Below are positions 1 to 8,476 of a stretch of 64,000 nt of DNA, in pieces. This DNA comes from Tateyamaria sp. ANG-S1. GTDB lineage: Bacteria; Pseudomonadota; Alphaproteobacteria; Rhodobacterales; Rhodobacteraceae. Location: NCBI RefSeq assembly GCF_000814025.1, contig NZ_JWLL01000008.1:58713-122712 (forward strand), given 5' to 3'. The first letter of the stretch is position 1, and each line of letters begins with the position of its first letter. A program made the translations under genes and the position numbers. The notes under the pieces were generated by a model. That model was given only the letters and a program-made list of their open reading frames with translations, did no database searches and was not told the origin of the DNA.

Positions 1-280
1 CGCCACCTTTGCGATTGTTAACGGCCTCGGTCTGGAAGTTCTCCCAGTTCATCAGTTTCTCAATAATGAACAGGTGAACACCATGTTCCAGGTCGGCCCC
101 GATGAGGATGGTTCCACGCTGCCCCAACGCTTCATTTGCACTATAGCCAGTGACTTTGGTGAACGGCTTGTTGCACCATTTGAGTTCCATAATCGCCCCA
201 TCATCTGGCGATGCCAGTGCCAGAGCGAGACCCTCGGTACACCGGTCACTAATTTGATTGAGGATTTCTGCAGGTACCAT
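1..280 (-). CDS. PAS-domain protein, N-terminal part (cut by window edge)
   Basis: Reading the minus strand from an ATG at 280 gives an open frame running off the left edge without a stop. The translation starts MVPAEILNQISDRCTEGLAL and contains PAS-like stretches: LKWCNKPFTKVTGYSANEAL, then GTILIGADLEHG, then IIEKLMNWENF and VNNRKGG. This order (NxxFxxxTGYSxxExxG ... NWENF ... NNRKxG) is the PAS/PAC pattern of signalling proteins; in Roseobacter relatives such N-termini often precede GGDEF/EAL or kinase domains, but the output domain lies outside the window. No good ribosome binding site is visible before 280, and GTG at 289 is an alternative start. Two overlapping open frames covering the same stretch (plus 74-466, minus 52-327) show no family signature. 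Confidence 0.7.
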   Translation of the reverse strand, partial: MVPAEILNQISDRCTEGLALALASPDDGAIMELKWCNKPFTKVTGYSANEALGQRGTILIGADLEHGVHLFIIEKLMNWENFQTEAVNNRKGG

Positions 281-462
281 CGAACACACTTGTTGTTGCT
301 GTGCCGGGGAACCTTAACGAATGCCAAGTTCGAAACGGTTAAACAGCGTGGTGTTCAGACGCCTATTTGGCTAAAAATTGAAACGCTTTTCGAATGCGTC
401 ACGCAGACCTTTGATTGGCGGTGCTGGTTGCGCACAATGAGCGACATCGGCTGGAATGCAGC

Positions 463-819
463 TTAGTTCCACTTTCCGATACCGCAACGGGGTGAATTCC
501 GGGTAACCTGCGCAAAGTCCAGGTGCTGGACAGTGTAGTCCGTGACCGCACTCTCGCCTCTAAATGAGAATGTCTGATCACTGTTGGGATCATCTGCCTG
601 AGTTCGGTGCAAATCGTCATCAACGGTGTCAGTGATTTCCAAGGTGTTCTTTGAGAGAATGAGGCTCTGCGCGTCTGAAAAGTAGTAGCTGCCGTCGACT
701 TCCTGGGCGTGAATGGACAGACAGGCATTCGGGCGCTCCGCGTTGGACACTCCGCGGTTGAAATCGATTTTGATTAAGGGCTGGTTACGATACCCAGCAT
801 ATTCTTCAGCCCTAAGCAT
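463..819 (-). CDS. Hypothetical protein, possible fragment
   Basis: A 118-residue open frame. The composition is protein-like: rich in D, N, S and T with short beta-type alternation (IKIDFNRG, GSYYFSDAQSLILSKNTLEI, DQTFSFRGES). I do not recognise a family. The character resembles extracellular beta-rich modules of secreted RTX or Hint proteins, and it lies next to a Hint-domain fusion on the other strand, so it may be debris of such a gene. No transmembrane segment or signal peptide. It may equally be a chance frame. Confidence 0.25.
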   Translation of the reverse strand: MLRAEEYAGYRNQPLIKIDFNRGVSNAERPNACLSIHAQEVDGSYYFSDAQSLILSKNTLEITDTVDDDLHRTQADDPNSDQTFSFRGESAVTDYTVQHLDFAQVTRNSPRCGIGKWN

Positions 820-897
820 GCGTAATTGGGCTGATCCTGAACAAAGGTCGAGCTCCCGGTAGGCTCACAGGGAAACTGTGAACAACGGAGATTTCGA

Positions 898-1539
898 ATG
901 GAGTATTATGCTGGCTTGGATGTATCGCTGTGGTCTTGCGCGATCTGTGTTGTCGATGGCAAAGGCACGGTTCTGCATGAGCGGGGCCTGCCGTGCGGGA
1001 TCGAAGAAATCGCGGATTGCTTGGCGGAAGGCACTAGCATTCAGACGAATTCGGGTGCGGCACCCGTTCAGGACATCCGCAGCGGCGATTTTGTCCAGAC
1101 AAAGGACAATGGTCTCAAAGAGGTACTATGGGTAGGAAAACGGCACATACACCGCGCAGAGCTCCTTCGCTTTCACCAACTGCGGCCAGTGCTCATTCGA
1201 CCAGGTTTCTTCGGGGATCACGGACCGTTGCTCTTGTCGCAACAGCATAGAGTTCTGGTAGCGAGTGATCAGCTGGGGCTTTCGTTAAGCTGTAGGGAGG
1301 CCTTCATAAAGGCAAAGCATCTCGCCGAATACGTCCCAAAAGCCGCTCGGGTCGCAAACGGCAAAACGCACGTTTCCTACTGTCACATTTTGTTGGAAAG
1401 CCATGAAGTTCTGTTTTCCGGTGGCATTGATTCCGAAAGCATGCTTCGAGGAGCAATGGCTCTAAAGGGCATGCCGAGGAGAGTTCACCAGCCGTTTCAG
1501 TCGCGTAGCGCCCTCTGTTTCTCGAGTTGCCACTTCTAG
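898..1539 (+). CDS. Fusion ORF: IS110 transposase N-terminus joined to a Hint_2-type domain
   Basis: Residues 1-40 match the start of IS110-family transposases (MEYYAGLDVSLWSCAICVVD; the D of GLDVS is the first acidic residue of the DEDD site). From residue 41 the sequence is a Hint domain as seen in secreted Rhodobacteraceae proteins: CLAEGTSIQT, then PVQDIRSGDFVQTKDNG, VLWVGKR, LLLSQQHRVLV, KHLAEYV and HILLESHEVLFSGG. Cys41 sits where the autoprocessing nucleophile of Hint domains is found. Homology stops near residue 185 (SESMLRG) and the tail overlaps the minus-strand gene below. The ATG at 898 has a GGAG-type site upstream, inherited from the IS110 leader. Most likely a fossil junction rather than a working gene, although the frame is open. 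Confidence 0.65.
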   Translation: MEYYAGLDVSLWSCAICVVDGKGTVLHERGLPCGIEEIADCLAEGTSIQTNSGAAPVQDIRSGDFVQTKDNGLKEVLWVGKRHIHRAELLRFHQLRPVLIRPGFFGDHGPLLLSQQHRVLVASDQLGLSLSCREAFIKAKHLAEYVPKAARVANGKTHVSYCHILLESHEVLFSGGIDSESMLRGAMALKGMPRRVHQPFQSRSALCFSSCHF

Positions 1540-1638
1540 TGCATGTTCGGCAGCTGTGTTCACGTGTCTCAGGTTGTTCTCTTCCGCGTAGGTATAAAGG
1601 TCTTGGCAAAAACGAATAAGCCAGTCGTCGTCGTTCAT
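1462..1638 (-). CDS. Small helical protein, family A copy 1
   Basis: 58 residues starting MNDDDWLIRFCQDLYTYAEE. It aligns with the product at 8222-8476 through the pattern W-(LI)-x3-C-Q-D-L-x2-Y-A-x-E-x4-H, so the two are paralogues. Predicted to be almost wholly helical, with no membrane segment. The internal ATG at 1638 is preferred because similarity to the paralogue begins there; the open frame continues upstream to 1683. It lies just downstream of another small gene on the same strand (1725-1910), so the two could be cotranscribed. The last codons overlap the decayed tail of the Hint fusion on the other strand. Function unknown. Confidence 0.5.
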   Translation of the reverse strand: MNDDDWLIRFCQDLYTYAEENNLRHVNTAAEHALEVATRETEGATRLKRLVNSPRHAL

Positions 1639-1724
1639 AACCGTCCCCGTCAAATCACTTCCAAACCCAACGATTGGACGCAATTGGTTAACAGAACTTC
1701 AACTCGGCTGGGCTTGTGGATGGT

Positions 1725-1910
1725 TCAGTGAATAACTTCGCTAAGCCTAACACGTTGCGGGACATTCAACGGTAAAAGTGTTTGATCGGAAGTATCTCGC
1801 AGTGCTTGCAGAACCTCTAGCAGGGCGTGGTACGTGTGCACGTAACCATGCCTACGGGCTTCATCAGCAGCGACCAGTACTTTCCACTTTAGGTCTTTGC
1901 CGTTGTTCAT
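1725..1910 (-). CDS. Small helical protein upstream of family A copy 1
   Basis: 61 residues: MNNGKDLKWKVLVAADEARR then a helical stretch ending in EVLQALRDTSD. The ATG at 1910 follows a GAGGG site at a sensible distance. The heptad-like pattern (W-x-V-L-x-A-A-D-E-A, A-L-L-E-V-L-x-A-L) suggests one or two amphipathic helices. It is faintly similar in layout to the two family A proteins (start with W and L, then A-x2-A spacing). I do not recognise a named family. With 1462-1638 it forms a two-gene minus-strand unit transcribed away from the RTX gene at 2305. Confidence 0.45.
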   Translation of the reverse strand: MNNGKDLKWKVLVAADEARRHGYVHTYHALLEVLQALRDTSDQTLLPLNVPQRVRLSEVIH

Positions 1911-2304
1911 AGTTAACCCTCACCAACGATGGGTTACGTGTGGTTCGCAGAATTTAACAATCAGTTAACAAAAATCCGATTGAACCCTAGATATGCAAAA
2001 TGCAGCTTATACTATCGATTTAGTAGGCGCACATCTGCTCCTGCGCTACATATGGGATGACGATTGCACACAATCTCTCCCGCTAGGTTAACGTTATGTC
2101 TAAATGTTGAGACACTCTTGCGTCCAGGTTGTCATTCAAATTGACCAATCCGTTAACGATTTTGGCTTTGCACCGCGACCATAGTTGGAACAACGAGCTC
2201 GACTCAACTCTACTTATACGATTATTCTACCCCAGGTGGCGCTTCCAAAACCTAAACGCAAAAAAGCGTGACCGAACACAGTGTTTAGAAAAGAGAGACG
2301 CGTT
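1911..2304. other. Intergenic region between divergent genes
   Basis: AT-rich stretch of about 390 bases between the small minus-strand genes and the plus-strand RTX gene; it must hold promoters for both directions. I see runs such as TTAACAATCAGTTAACAAAA near 1950 (with a repeated GTTAAC word) but cannot assign a specific operator. Confidence 0.3.
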
Positions 2305-3879
2305 ATGCACAATCATGGCGGATCAAATGGGACGGCTGGGAACGACACACTCACCTGGAACGCGGAACACCACGGCGGTGGGGGCATCCAAGCGCGGCAG
2401 GGTGATGATTACATAACTGGTATAGCCAGCCGAAGTGGAAGTAACCAAATCCACCTATGGGGCAATGAAGGCAACGATACCATTGTTATGGACTTTTCTC
2501 TTGCCCAATGGGGACAAGGTCATCACGTGCGAGGTGACTCGGATGGTATCGTGGAAGGCCGAGGGGCAGATGTCTTTCACTTCGCGAACATTGACAACAT
2601 TCCATCAGGCAATGTGATAGTTGGCCGGATTGAAGATTACGACCATTCCAGTGGTGGCGATGAAATAAAAGTTGGCAGCCACACACTCAACCTTGATGCC
2701 ATTCCCGCGTCTGGTGCGACTTTGCCGTCAGGTATTAAAGTCAAAGTTGTTGAATTTGAAGGTGTACACACAGATCCTAATAATGTTGGAACACAACAAT
2801 GGCTTTTGATTGAAAACACCAACGGTGGGTACATTTTTTACGCTCTGGAAGGCGCCCGTGTGGACACCGGTTCGGGCACCAATCAAGAACAGCATTTCCT
2901 GGCATTTAACCAAGTCCCGGATTTTTCTACGCTGCAGGGCGTGGCATACACGGACCCTGTGAATTACGTCCCTGCGGAATACACAACTACTGATGGCAAT
3001 ATCATCAACGATTACGATGAAACACCGGCAGATGCGATTGAGATTATTCAAGGAACAAGTGGTGTGGATCTGATCGCAGCAGGATTGAACAACGACATTG
3101 TAGAAGCAGGACATGGCGCTGACAGAGTCTGGGGCGGCAGCGGTCACGACACTGTTTATGGTGGCAACGGAAAGGACACAATTAACGGCGGCCTTGGCGA
3201 TGACCATCTACTTGGTGGCGCCGATAATGACATTATTGGAGGGAATAGCGGCCGCGACACCCTCGACGGCAATGCAGGCAATGATCGTCTATATGGTGAC
3301 GACGGGAATGACTTGCTGCAGGGAGGATCCGGAAACGACTTCTTGGCCGGTGGCAACGGCAACGACACTTTGCGTGGCGGCAACAACAACGATCAGTTGA
3401 GAGGCCACAATGGGAATGACAAGTTGTTTGGCGAGAGTGGCAAAGACTCGCTCCGAGGTGGAAACGGAGCAGACACTATAGATGGCGGTTCCGGTGGTGA
3501 CACTTTGAAGGGTGAAGGCGGGAACGATATTCTCATCGGCGGTCAGGGGACCGATATTCTTACGGGAGGTTCGGGCTCCGACCTTTTTGAATTTAAGACT
3601 GGCGACTTGTTAGATTGGGACCGTCTCACTGGTAACTGGGGAGAAAAAATAGACCAACTCGATTTGATTACAGACTTCGTACTTGGACAGGACAAAATCG
3701 ATTTTAGCGTTTTCGCGGGTGTATCGTCGCTGTCCGACTTAACGGCGAACAAGATCTATGACGGAGACAACATGTTATTCATGGTAACGGTCCGGGATAC
3801 GAATGAACGTGTCCGTGTCGACGTCGATGACGCGACCAGTTGGAATGCGTTCATGCACGAAGACAACTTCATTTTCTAA
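2305..3879 (+). CDS. RTX calcium-binding protein, secreted
   Basis: 524 residues from ATG 2305 (MHNHGGSNGTAGNDTLTW); an AGAGAGA site precedes it, and an in-frame GTG at 2281 is less likely. The first 240 residues form a Gly/Asn/His-rich region (GNEGNDTIVMDFSLAQWG, GADVFHFANID, VIVGRIEDYD) typical of a Roseobacter family of extracellular proteins. Residues of about 245-430 are an uninterrupted array of GGxGxD-type nonapeptide repeats that bind calcium. The C-terminal 90 residues (GSDLFEFKTGD, ITDFVLGQDKIDFS) form the usual cap that precedes a type I secretion signal. No N-terminal signal peptide, consistent with one-step export by a type I system, which is not encoded in this window. A strong hairpin follows the stop. 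Confidence 0.9.
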   Translation: MHNHGGSNGTAGNDTLTWNAEHHGGGGIQARQGDDYITGIASRSGSNQIHLWGNEGNDTIVMDFSLAQWGQGHHVRGDSDGIVEGRGADVFHFANIDNIPSGNVIVGRIEDYDHSSGGDEIKVGSHTLNLDAIPASGATLPSGIKVKVVEFEGVHTDPNNVGTQQWLLIENTNGGYIFYALEGARVDTGSGTNQEQHFLAFNQVPDFSTLQGVAYTDPVNYVPAEYTTTDGNIINDYDETPADAIEIIQGTSGVDLIAAGLNNDIVEAGHGADRVWGGSGHDTVYGGNGKDTINGGLGDDHLLGGADNDIIGGNSGRDTLDGNAGNDRLYGDDGNDLLQGGSGNDFLAGGNGNDTLRGGNNNDQLRGHNGNDKLFGESGKDSLRGGNGADTIDGGSGGDTLKGEGGNDILIGGQGTDILTGGSGSDLFEFKTGDLLDWDRLTGNWGEKIDQLDLITDFVLGQDKIDFSVFAGVSSLSDLTANKIYDGDNMLFMVTVRDTNERVRVDVDDATSWNAFMHEDNFIF

Positions 3880-3903
3880 AGCGTTGAAGCTGACTAACAT
3901 AAA

Positions 3904-3929
3904 AAAGGCGAACCGTACGGCTCGCCTTT
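3904..3929 (+). terminator. Hairpin terminator after the RTX gene
   Basis: Arms AAAGGCGA (3904-3911) and TCGCCTTT (3922-3929) enclose a second small palindrome CCGTACGG. It lies 25 bases after the stop codon of the RTX gene and has A-rich and T-rich flanks, so it could work in both directions. Confidence 0.75.
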
Positions 3930-4316
3930 CCAGTAGATAGGTAAGCCACTGAAATTCAAACGGTGTGATTTTCTGACTAATAGCTGTCATAGGAGCAGGC
4001 GCAGCGAAGGGGCACTTCGTCCCGCGATGTGTGAATTCGTGTGGGTCAAGATTTCGGTAGCACGGCGAGCGGCCTGTGTAGATGACTCCTGCATAGCAAG
4101 TCCTTTTTGATCTGATTTGTACATTTGCCAGAAGCAGTCATGTGTCCGGCCTGTTTGTGCGGTTTTGACCGCTGGCCCTGATGGGTTCCGCAAACCAAGT
4201 TCCTATCAGCTCTTCGGGCTATTTCACCCGCGCCATTCGGCGGAGTTTCTTGGCGTTGGCGGCAGACTTATGCACCATCATCTCGCGGGTCTTGCTAGTT
4301 CATTGTTCCTTTCGTC
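3930..4316. other. Gene-free stretch next to IS110 remnant
   Basis: Nothing recognisable as an intact gene. The part nearest 4316 is probably the non-coding right end of the degraded IS110 element. A short minus-strand frame (3987-4193) has no family signature. Confidence 0.3.
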
Positions 4317-4670
4317 TCAGACGGCAGCACGTGCGCTATAGTGCTCGTTGCGGGTGAGCACTGCCCAGACAATCCGGGCGGTCTTGTTGGCCATTGCGAC
4401 GGTTGCGACACGGGCGGGTTTGCGTTCGAGCAATGACGTCAACCACTTTCTGGTGCGTTCGGGGTGGGACCGTGTTTGTCGGGCCAGTGATGTCATGCTG
4501 GCGACAAGCAATGATCGTAGATACTGGTCTCCCATTTTGGTGATCCGCCCCAGCTTCTCCTTGCCACCACTGGATTTGTTCGCGGGCGTCAGACCGAGCC
4601 ACGCGGCAAACTCTCGACCGTTTCTGAGCTGATGGCCGCCTCCGATGCTGGCAATGTGAACTGGTCGCAT
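4317..4670 (-). pseudogene. IS110-family transposase, C-terminal fragment
   Basis: The frame encodes the Transposase_20 (IS116/IS110/IS902) domain: HIASIGGGHQLRNGREFAAW, then LGLTPANKSSGGKEKLGRIT, KMGDQYLRSLLV, and a C-terminal RKPARVATVAMANKTARIVW. The serine-bearing SSGGKEKLGRI segment is the conserved catalytic region of this family. The N-terminal two thirds of the protein are missing; the frame begins at ASIGGG, inside the family's normal sequence, immediately after the end of an IS3 remnant. It probably belongs to the same IS110 copy whose N-terminus is found at 5290-5510 on the same strand. Confidence 0.8.
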
Positions 4671-4717
4671 TTTTTGGACAGTTTTGCAGTTTTTCTAAGG
4701 TGTATCAGATTTATGTT

Positions 4718-5539
4718 TCATGCAGCTTTTCGCTCTTTCAAGCCCGCCCAATACGCGTTGTCGGGCGTTTGCCGATCAAACGCGGAATGGGGTCGCTCCG
4801 TGTTGTAGAATATCATCGAGCCCTTGATGACGCGCCGGGCCTGTAAGCCGTCACTGATTTCTGCGAGGTAGATCGCGTCCTGCTTGAGGCTGCGCCACAG
4901 CCGTTCAATGAAGATGTTGTCCAGGTATCGACCGCGCCCGTCCATCGAGATGCGTACGCCGGCCTCGGTCAGGGTCGTGATCCACGCGGCTCCTGTGAAC
5001 TGCGATCCTTGATCTGTGTTGCATATTTCAGGCGGGCCGTATTGGGCGATTGCCTCCTACACAACCTCGACGCAGAAGTCCGCGTGCATCGTGTTGCTCA
5101 GTCTCCAACGAAGCACTTTGCGCGTGGCCCAATCCATGATCGCGACCAGGTACAAGAAGCCGTTCTTGACCGGCATGAATGTGATATCAGCGCACCAGAC
5201 CTGGTTTGGGCGGTCGAGAGTCATATTCCTCAGCAAGTACGGAAACACCGGGTGCTGCGGGTGCGGCTGGCTGGTTCGGGGGCGTTTGTAGATTGCCTCC
5301 AGGCCCAACTCCGTCAGTTCGCGCGCCCAATGATGGGCGCTGCTGCAAGATTCCATACCGATCAGGCAGGGCTCCAACTTCGCAAATAAGGGAAGAAACT
5401 GCGCCCGCCGCAGGGGCTTGTTGAACACAACGTGCTCAGTGGCAGTGATCCGGTGGACCTGGAGAACGTTCTTGGCCAGACCAACGCCAATTGTGGTAAC
5501 TTGCATGGGGTGGCTCTTTTCATAAGCAGATTGAGACAC
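4718..5539 (-). pseudogene. Chimeric transposase: IS110 N-terminus fused to IS3 OrfB integrase core, with an amber stop
   Basis: From 5539 the first 78 or so residues are IS110 (MQVTTIGVGLAKNVLQVHRI, LRRAQFLPLFAKLEPCLIGM, SAHHWARELTELG). Near residue 80 the frame passes directly into IS3-family OrfB (YKRPRTSQPHPQHPVFPYLL, DRPNQVWCADITFMPVKNGF, IMDWATRKVLRWRLSNT). An in-frame TAG at 5057-5059 interrupts the product; reading through it restores the rest of OrfB (EAIAQYGPPEICNTDQGSQF, then MDGRGRYLDNIFIERLWRSL, YNTERPHSAF). The three acidic residues of the DDE site (ADIT, NTDQG, IERLW) are all present. No OrfA or intact IS ends are visible, so the element cannot move by itself. Confidence 0.8.
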
Positions 5540-5876
5540 CTTTACTATGGCGCATTGCGACGCCGGTTGGAGCAGGAGCCATCCACCCCATCAGTTCTGA
5601 TGGACCGCACAGCAGCTTCGTGACCTAAGTTGGAAGGTCGGCTCTGGGCCGATCCATGAAGGTTTCGAGGCGGCAACCGGTGGGTTGCTGCGTTTGCCCC
5701 AACGGCGATAACGAGTCCAAAGTACCTAATTCTACAGGCCGAATGAAAATTCGCTTTGCGTATTTACAATCTGCCCAATGACCGAACACTATAGCTCCGC
5801 GTGTAGGATTACAAAAGGTGCGGGTTGCGGGAACAGCCCGCGAAAAATGATTTTTCAAACGTAAAGAGGTGAGGTG
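5540..5876. other. Non-coding stretch with a repeat-like motif
   Basis: Probably the left end of the IS110 remnant plus the promoter region of the RTX gene at 5877. Around 5627-5655 a TAAGTT...GGCTCTGGGCCGATCC motif resembles a TAAGTTCGGCTTTGGGCCG motif near 7376-7395, possibly copies of a degenerate dispersed repeat. Confidence 0.3.
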
Positions 5877-7070
5877 ATGCTTGCGTTATTGGGCTTACTA
5901 GGTCTTGCTGTCGTAATTCCAGCGCTAATCGACGGCGATGATAGCGAAGATGTCAACAGTGATTTCATAGATAGCGAAGAAACTGTAGAGGACACAAACG
6001 GCGCTGTGGACCTTACAGAAGAAAGGCAAGCCTTTAGCGAAGATAACTTTTTTGAAGGTTCCGAAGACGGTTCGGCTGTTATTGGGAATAGTTCGTCTAA
6101 TCTGTTTTGGGGACAGGCAGGCGATGATGTTTTCGAAGCACGAGGTGGAGCAGACTTAATTCGCGGGTTTAATGGAAACGATACACTTGGAGCAGGAAGT
6201 GGTGACGATACGGTATTCGGTGGGTTCGGTGATGATAGCATCAACGCAGTGAGTGGAAACGATAACGTATTCGGGAATCAAGGCGACGATTCCCTGAATT
6301 TAGGTCGTGGAGATGACACCGCGTTTGGTGGATCGGGCAACGACTCCGTTTATGGCGGTTACGGCAACGACGAGCTTCATGGCGGCGCCGGAAACGACAC
6401 TATAGATGGCGTCACCGGCTCCGACTTGATTTACGGCGGCGCAGGGAACGATGTCATAAATTCGAACTCTCAGCAGGGAGACCTTCAGCCGGGTACTGAT
6501 ACAGTGTTTGGTGGAGATGGTGATGACGACATAAGTAGTTCTTACGGTAACTCTGAAGTGTACGGTGGGGACGGTGACGATACGTTAGCTTCTGGATTTG
6601 GTACACATACACTTTCTGGTGGTGCAGGTGATGATAGCATTTTCGCTAGCAGGGGCAGCAACGCGATGGGAGACGACGGAGATGATACAATTCGCGTCAC
6701 TCCGGGTGCAACCGCTTCGGGAGGCTTTGGCAACGACACGATAATCGCTCAAGTTGGAGGAGGCTTTAGTAGCGACACGACAATCCCAGCCAGTGTCGTT
6801 AATGGAGGCGACGGGAACGACGAGTTCGTTATAAGCCTAAGCAAGGCAACTATTTCTAGTGCAGATTTTGATGAGCAACCGGTGCGAATAACAGATTACG
6901 ATGAAGCTGAAGATGTGATCCTCATCAACGTCATTGATCGCATCGATATTGTGACAGAGGTGGTAACATCCCTTGATGGAAATGGCGTAGAAATACTTGT
7001 TGACGGGGTTAGTGTTGCGCACGTACTTGGCGGATCAGTTGATTTGCTAATTGCTTTTGTCACCCCGTGA
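5877..7070 (+). CDS. RTX calcium-binding protein with N-terminal membrane segment
   Basis: 397 residues from ATG 5877, preceded by AGAGG seven bases upstream (a GTG immediately before is also possible). The N-terminus MLALLGLLGLAVVIPALI is a single hydrophobic helix, followed by an acidic linker (DGDDSEDVNSDFIDSEE) and then, from about residue 70 to 295, GGxGxDxU repeats such as GNDTLGAGSGDDTVFGG. The C-terminal 80 residues lack repeats and end in a beta-rich cap (RITDYDEAEDVILINV, VSVAHVLGG). The membrane helix plus acidic linker also occurs in the protein at 10113-11324, so the two share an architecture. The role in calcium-dependent adhesion or surface display is inference. Confidence 0.85.
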   Translation: MLALLGLLGLAVVIPALIDGDDSEDVNSDFIDSEETVEDTNGAVDLTEERQAFSEDNFFEGSEDGSAVIGNSSSNLFWGQAGDDVFEARGGADLIRGFNGNDTLGAGSGDDTVFGGFGDDSINAVSGNDNVFGNQGDDSLNLGRGDDTAFGGSGNDSVYGGYGNDELHGGAGNDTIDGVTGSDLIYGGAGNDVINSNSQQGDLQPGTDTVFGGDGDDDISSSYGNSEVYGGDGDDTLASGFGTHTLSGGAGDDSIFASRGSNAMGDDGDDTIRVTPGATASGGFGNDTIIAQVGGGFSSDTTIPASVVNGGDGNDEFVISLSKATISSADFDEQPVRITDYDEAEDVILINVIDRIDIVTEVVTSLDGNGVEILVDGVSVAHVLGGSVDLLIAFVTP

Positions 7071-7573
7071 TGCAATCGCGGTCTCGTTCCGCTACGCCAC
7101 CGTTCCATCATTCGCGGTTGTATAGTCGCTGCGAACAACGGTCGCCTTGGAAACGAATAAATTGAGCGTCAATTGCAACGATCAAGCGACAACAAGTTAG
7201 AACAGCGCCTGATATTTCGGGTATCAATGGCAACAAGTTAGCGACTGCTGACGTTCCGTTAGCCGAACCAAATGGTCGATATGTCCGCGATCTGTAAGTT
7301 CGACCATCGTTCAATTGTGCGCTTGCAGCGAATGTCCGGTAACCAGGCTGTGACCGCAGCATCTTGAAGGTTAGTCTAAGTTCGGCTTTGGGCCGTCCGT
7401 GATGATCGCCCCAACCCTGACCGGGCAAATGCTGCGCTGCATCCGAGGGCGGCGATGAGCCCATTCCGATCAATGCTGCATCAATGCTGCGGTCTGCATG
7501 AATGTCAGTGATGCGCAGAAAGCGGACACTGCAAATTTGCAAAGTATGGATTGCCCACTTAGCGGGTGCGGGT
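7071..7573. other. Non-coding stretch with IS and repeat debris
   Basis: No supported gene. The sequence around 7315-7400 (GAATGTCCGGT ... GGCTTTGGGCCGTCC) has the look of dispersed intergenic repeats of this bacterial group. The end nearest 7573 borders the IS3 remnant. Confidence 0.3.
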
Positions 7574-7960
7574 TCAAACCGCTCTTTCAGTAGAGGCTAC
7601 CAATGCTATATCCGTAGATCGCATTGCCGACATTGGAAACGGTCGGATAGCCGTGCGGCTGACACGCCACTCAACGATGCGCCGGGCAAAGACGTCGATG
7701 ACGAAAGCCACATAGACAAACCCCTGCCATGTCGCGACGTAGGTGAAGTCACTCACCTAGAGCACGTTTGGCGCTGACGCATCGAACTGGCGGTTCACCT
7801 TGTCCAATGGGCACGGCAGCGCCTTGTCCGGGATCTTTGTTTTGAGTTTCTTACCGCGTACGACGCCTTCAATCCCGATATCCTGGCGAATACTTGTTCG
7901 TCGTCTTTGTCACGATGCTCCATCCTACTGACGAGTTGGAGCCTGCGGCAAACCCGGCGC
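7574..7960 (-). pseudogene. IS3-family transposase OrfB fragment, interrupted
   Basis: Minus-strand translation of 7960-7574 gives GVVRGKKLKTKIPDKALPCP, then DKVNRQFDASAPNVL, a TAG in place of the usual Trp codon, then VSDFTYVATWQGFVYVAFVI and DVFARRIVEWRVS. This is the central OrfB region of an IS3 element, including the first catalytic aspartate (SDFTY). The frame then degenerates after about 7640. The N-terminus, the remaining catalytic residues and OrfA are absent or unrecognisable. It is a different IS3 subgroup from the remnant at 4718-5290. Confidence 0.75.
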
Positions 7961-8221
7961 GGTTCAGTTCACAGTAAGAGGTATGGTCGCTGCTGAGCAT
8001 GCGCGCCAAACCGGTTTTGAGCAGCTTAACCTGGCACTCTTAGATGTGCTTTGCACATTACGGCTGCGCGACGAACGAAAGATCAATGTCTGGTACTGGC
8101 CGACCACATAAGCTTTTCTGCGGTCGCAGTCGCAGGGATCAAAGCTGTGTCCGGGGCGGATTTACCGCACGTTAACTCTGAGGCCTTTTGGTTGAGACGA
8201 TAACAACCTGGGGATTCGGAA

Positions 8222-8476
8222 ATGCACGATCACGTCTGGATTGTAGAAGTATGTCAGGACTTGAAGGCGTACGCACGCGAACACCAAATGGTGCATCTAG
8301 AAAGTGAGCTGGATGACGCTATAGATGCGGCACGCCATGATGTGTTTTTGCACTCTTTGGTTTTGGGTCATGAAACGGTGAGAGACTGCGCTGTCCTCGG
8401 ACGCTCGATAGGATTCTGCCAACACACAACAGACGATGCAGATGACACCGGAACCAGTTTCTCAGCGTGTTGCTAA
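8222..8476 (+). CDS. Small helical protein, family A copy 2
   Basis: 84 residues starting MHDHVWIVEVCQDLKAYARE. The first 45 residues align with the product at 1462-1638 (W, CQDL, YA and H shared at matching spacing); the last 40 residues differ and include three cysteines. ATG 8222 follows a GGGGAT site. It stands alone on the plus strand about 680 bases upstream of the luxI-type gene. Predicted mainly helical with no membrane segment. I do not know its function; the neighbourhood suggests, but does not prove, a link to quorum sensing. Confidence 0.5.
   Translation: MHDHVWIVEVCQDLKAYAREHQMVHLESELDDAIDAARHDVFLHSLVLGHETVRDCAVLGRSIGFCQHTTDDADDTGTSFSACC

Noticed and set aside
74..466. Plus-strand frame at the left edge
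   Set aside because: The opposite strand encodes a PAS pattern in a different frame, which explains the sequence better.
3115..3580. Short regularly spaced repeats that could look like a CRISPR array
   Set aside because: They are degenerate 27-base RTX coding repeats in frame; there are no constant repeats with variable spacers. No CRISPR array was seen in the window.
7108..7542. 144-codon minus-strand frame
   Set aside because: Reads through intergenic repeat-like sequence; no family pattern and no ribosome site.
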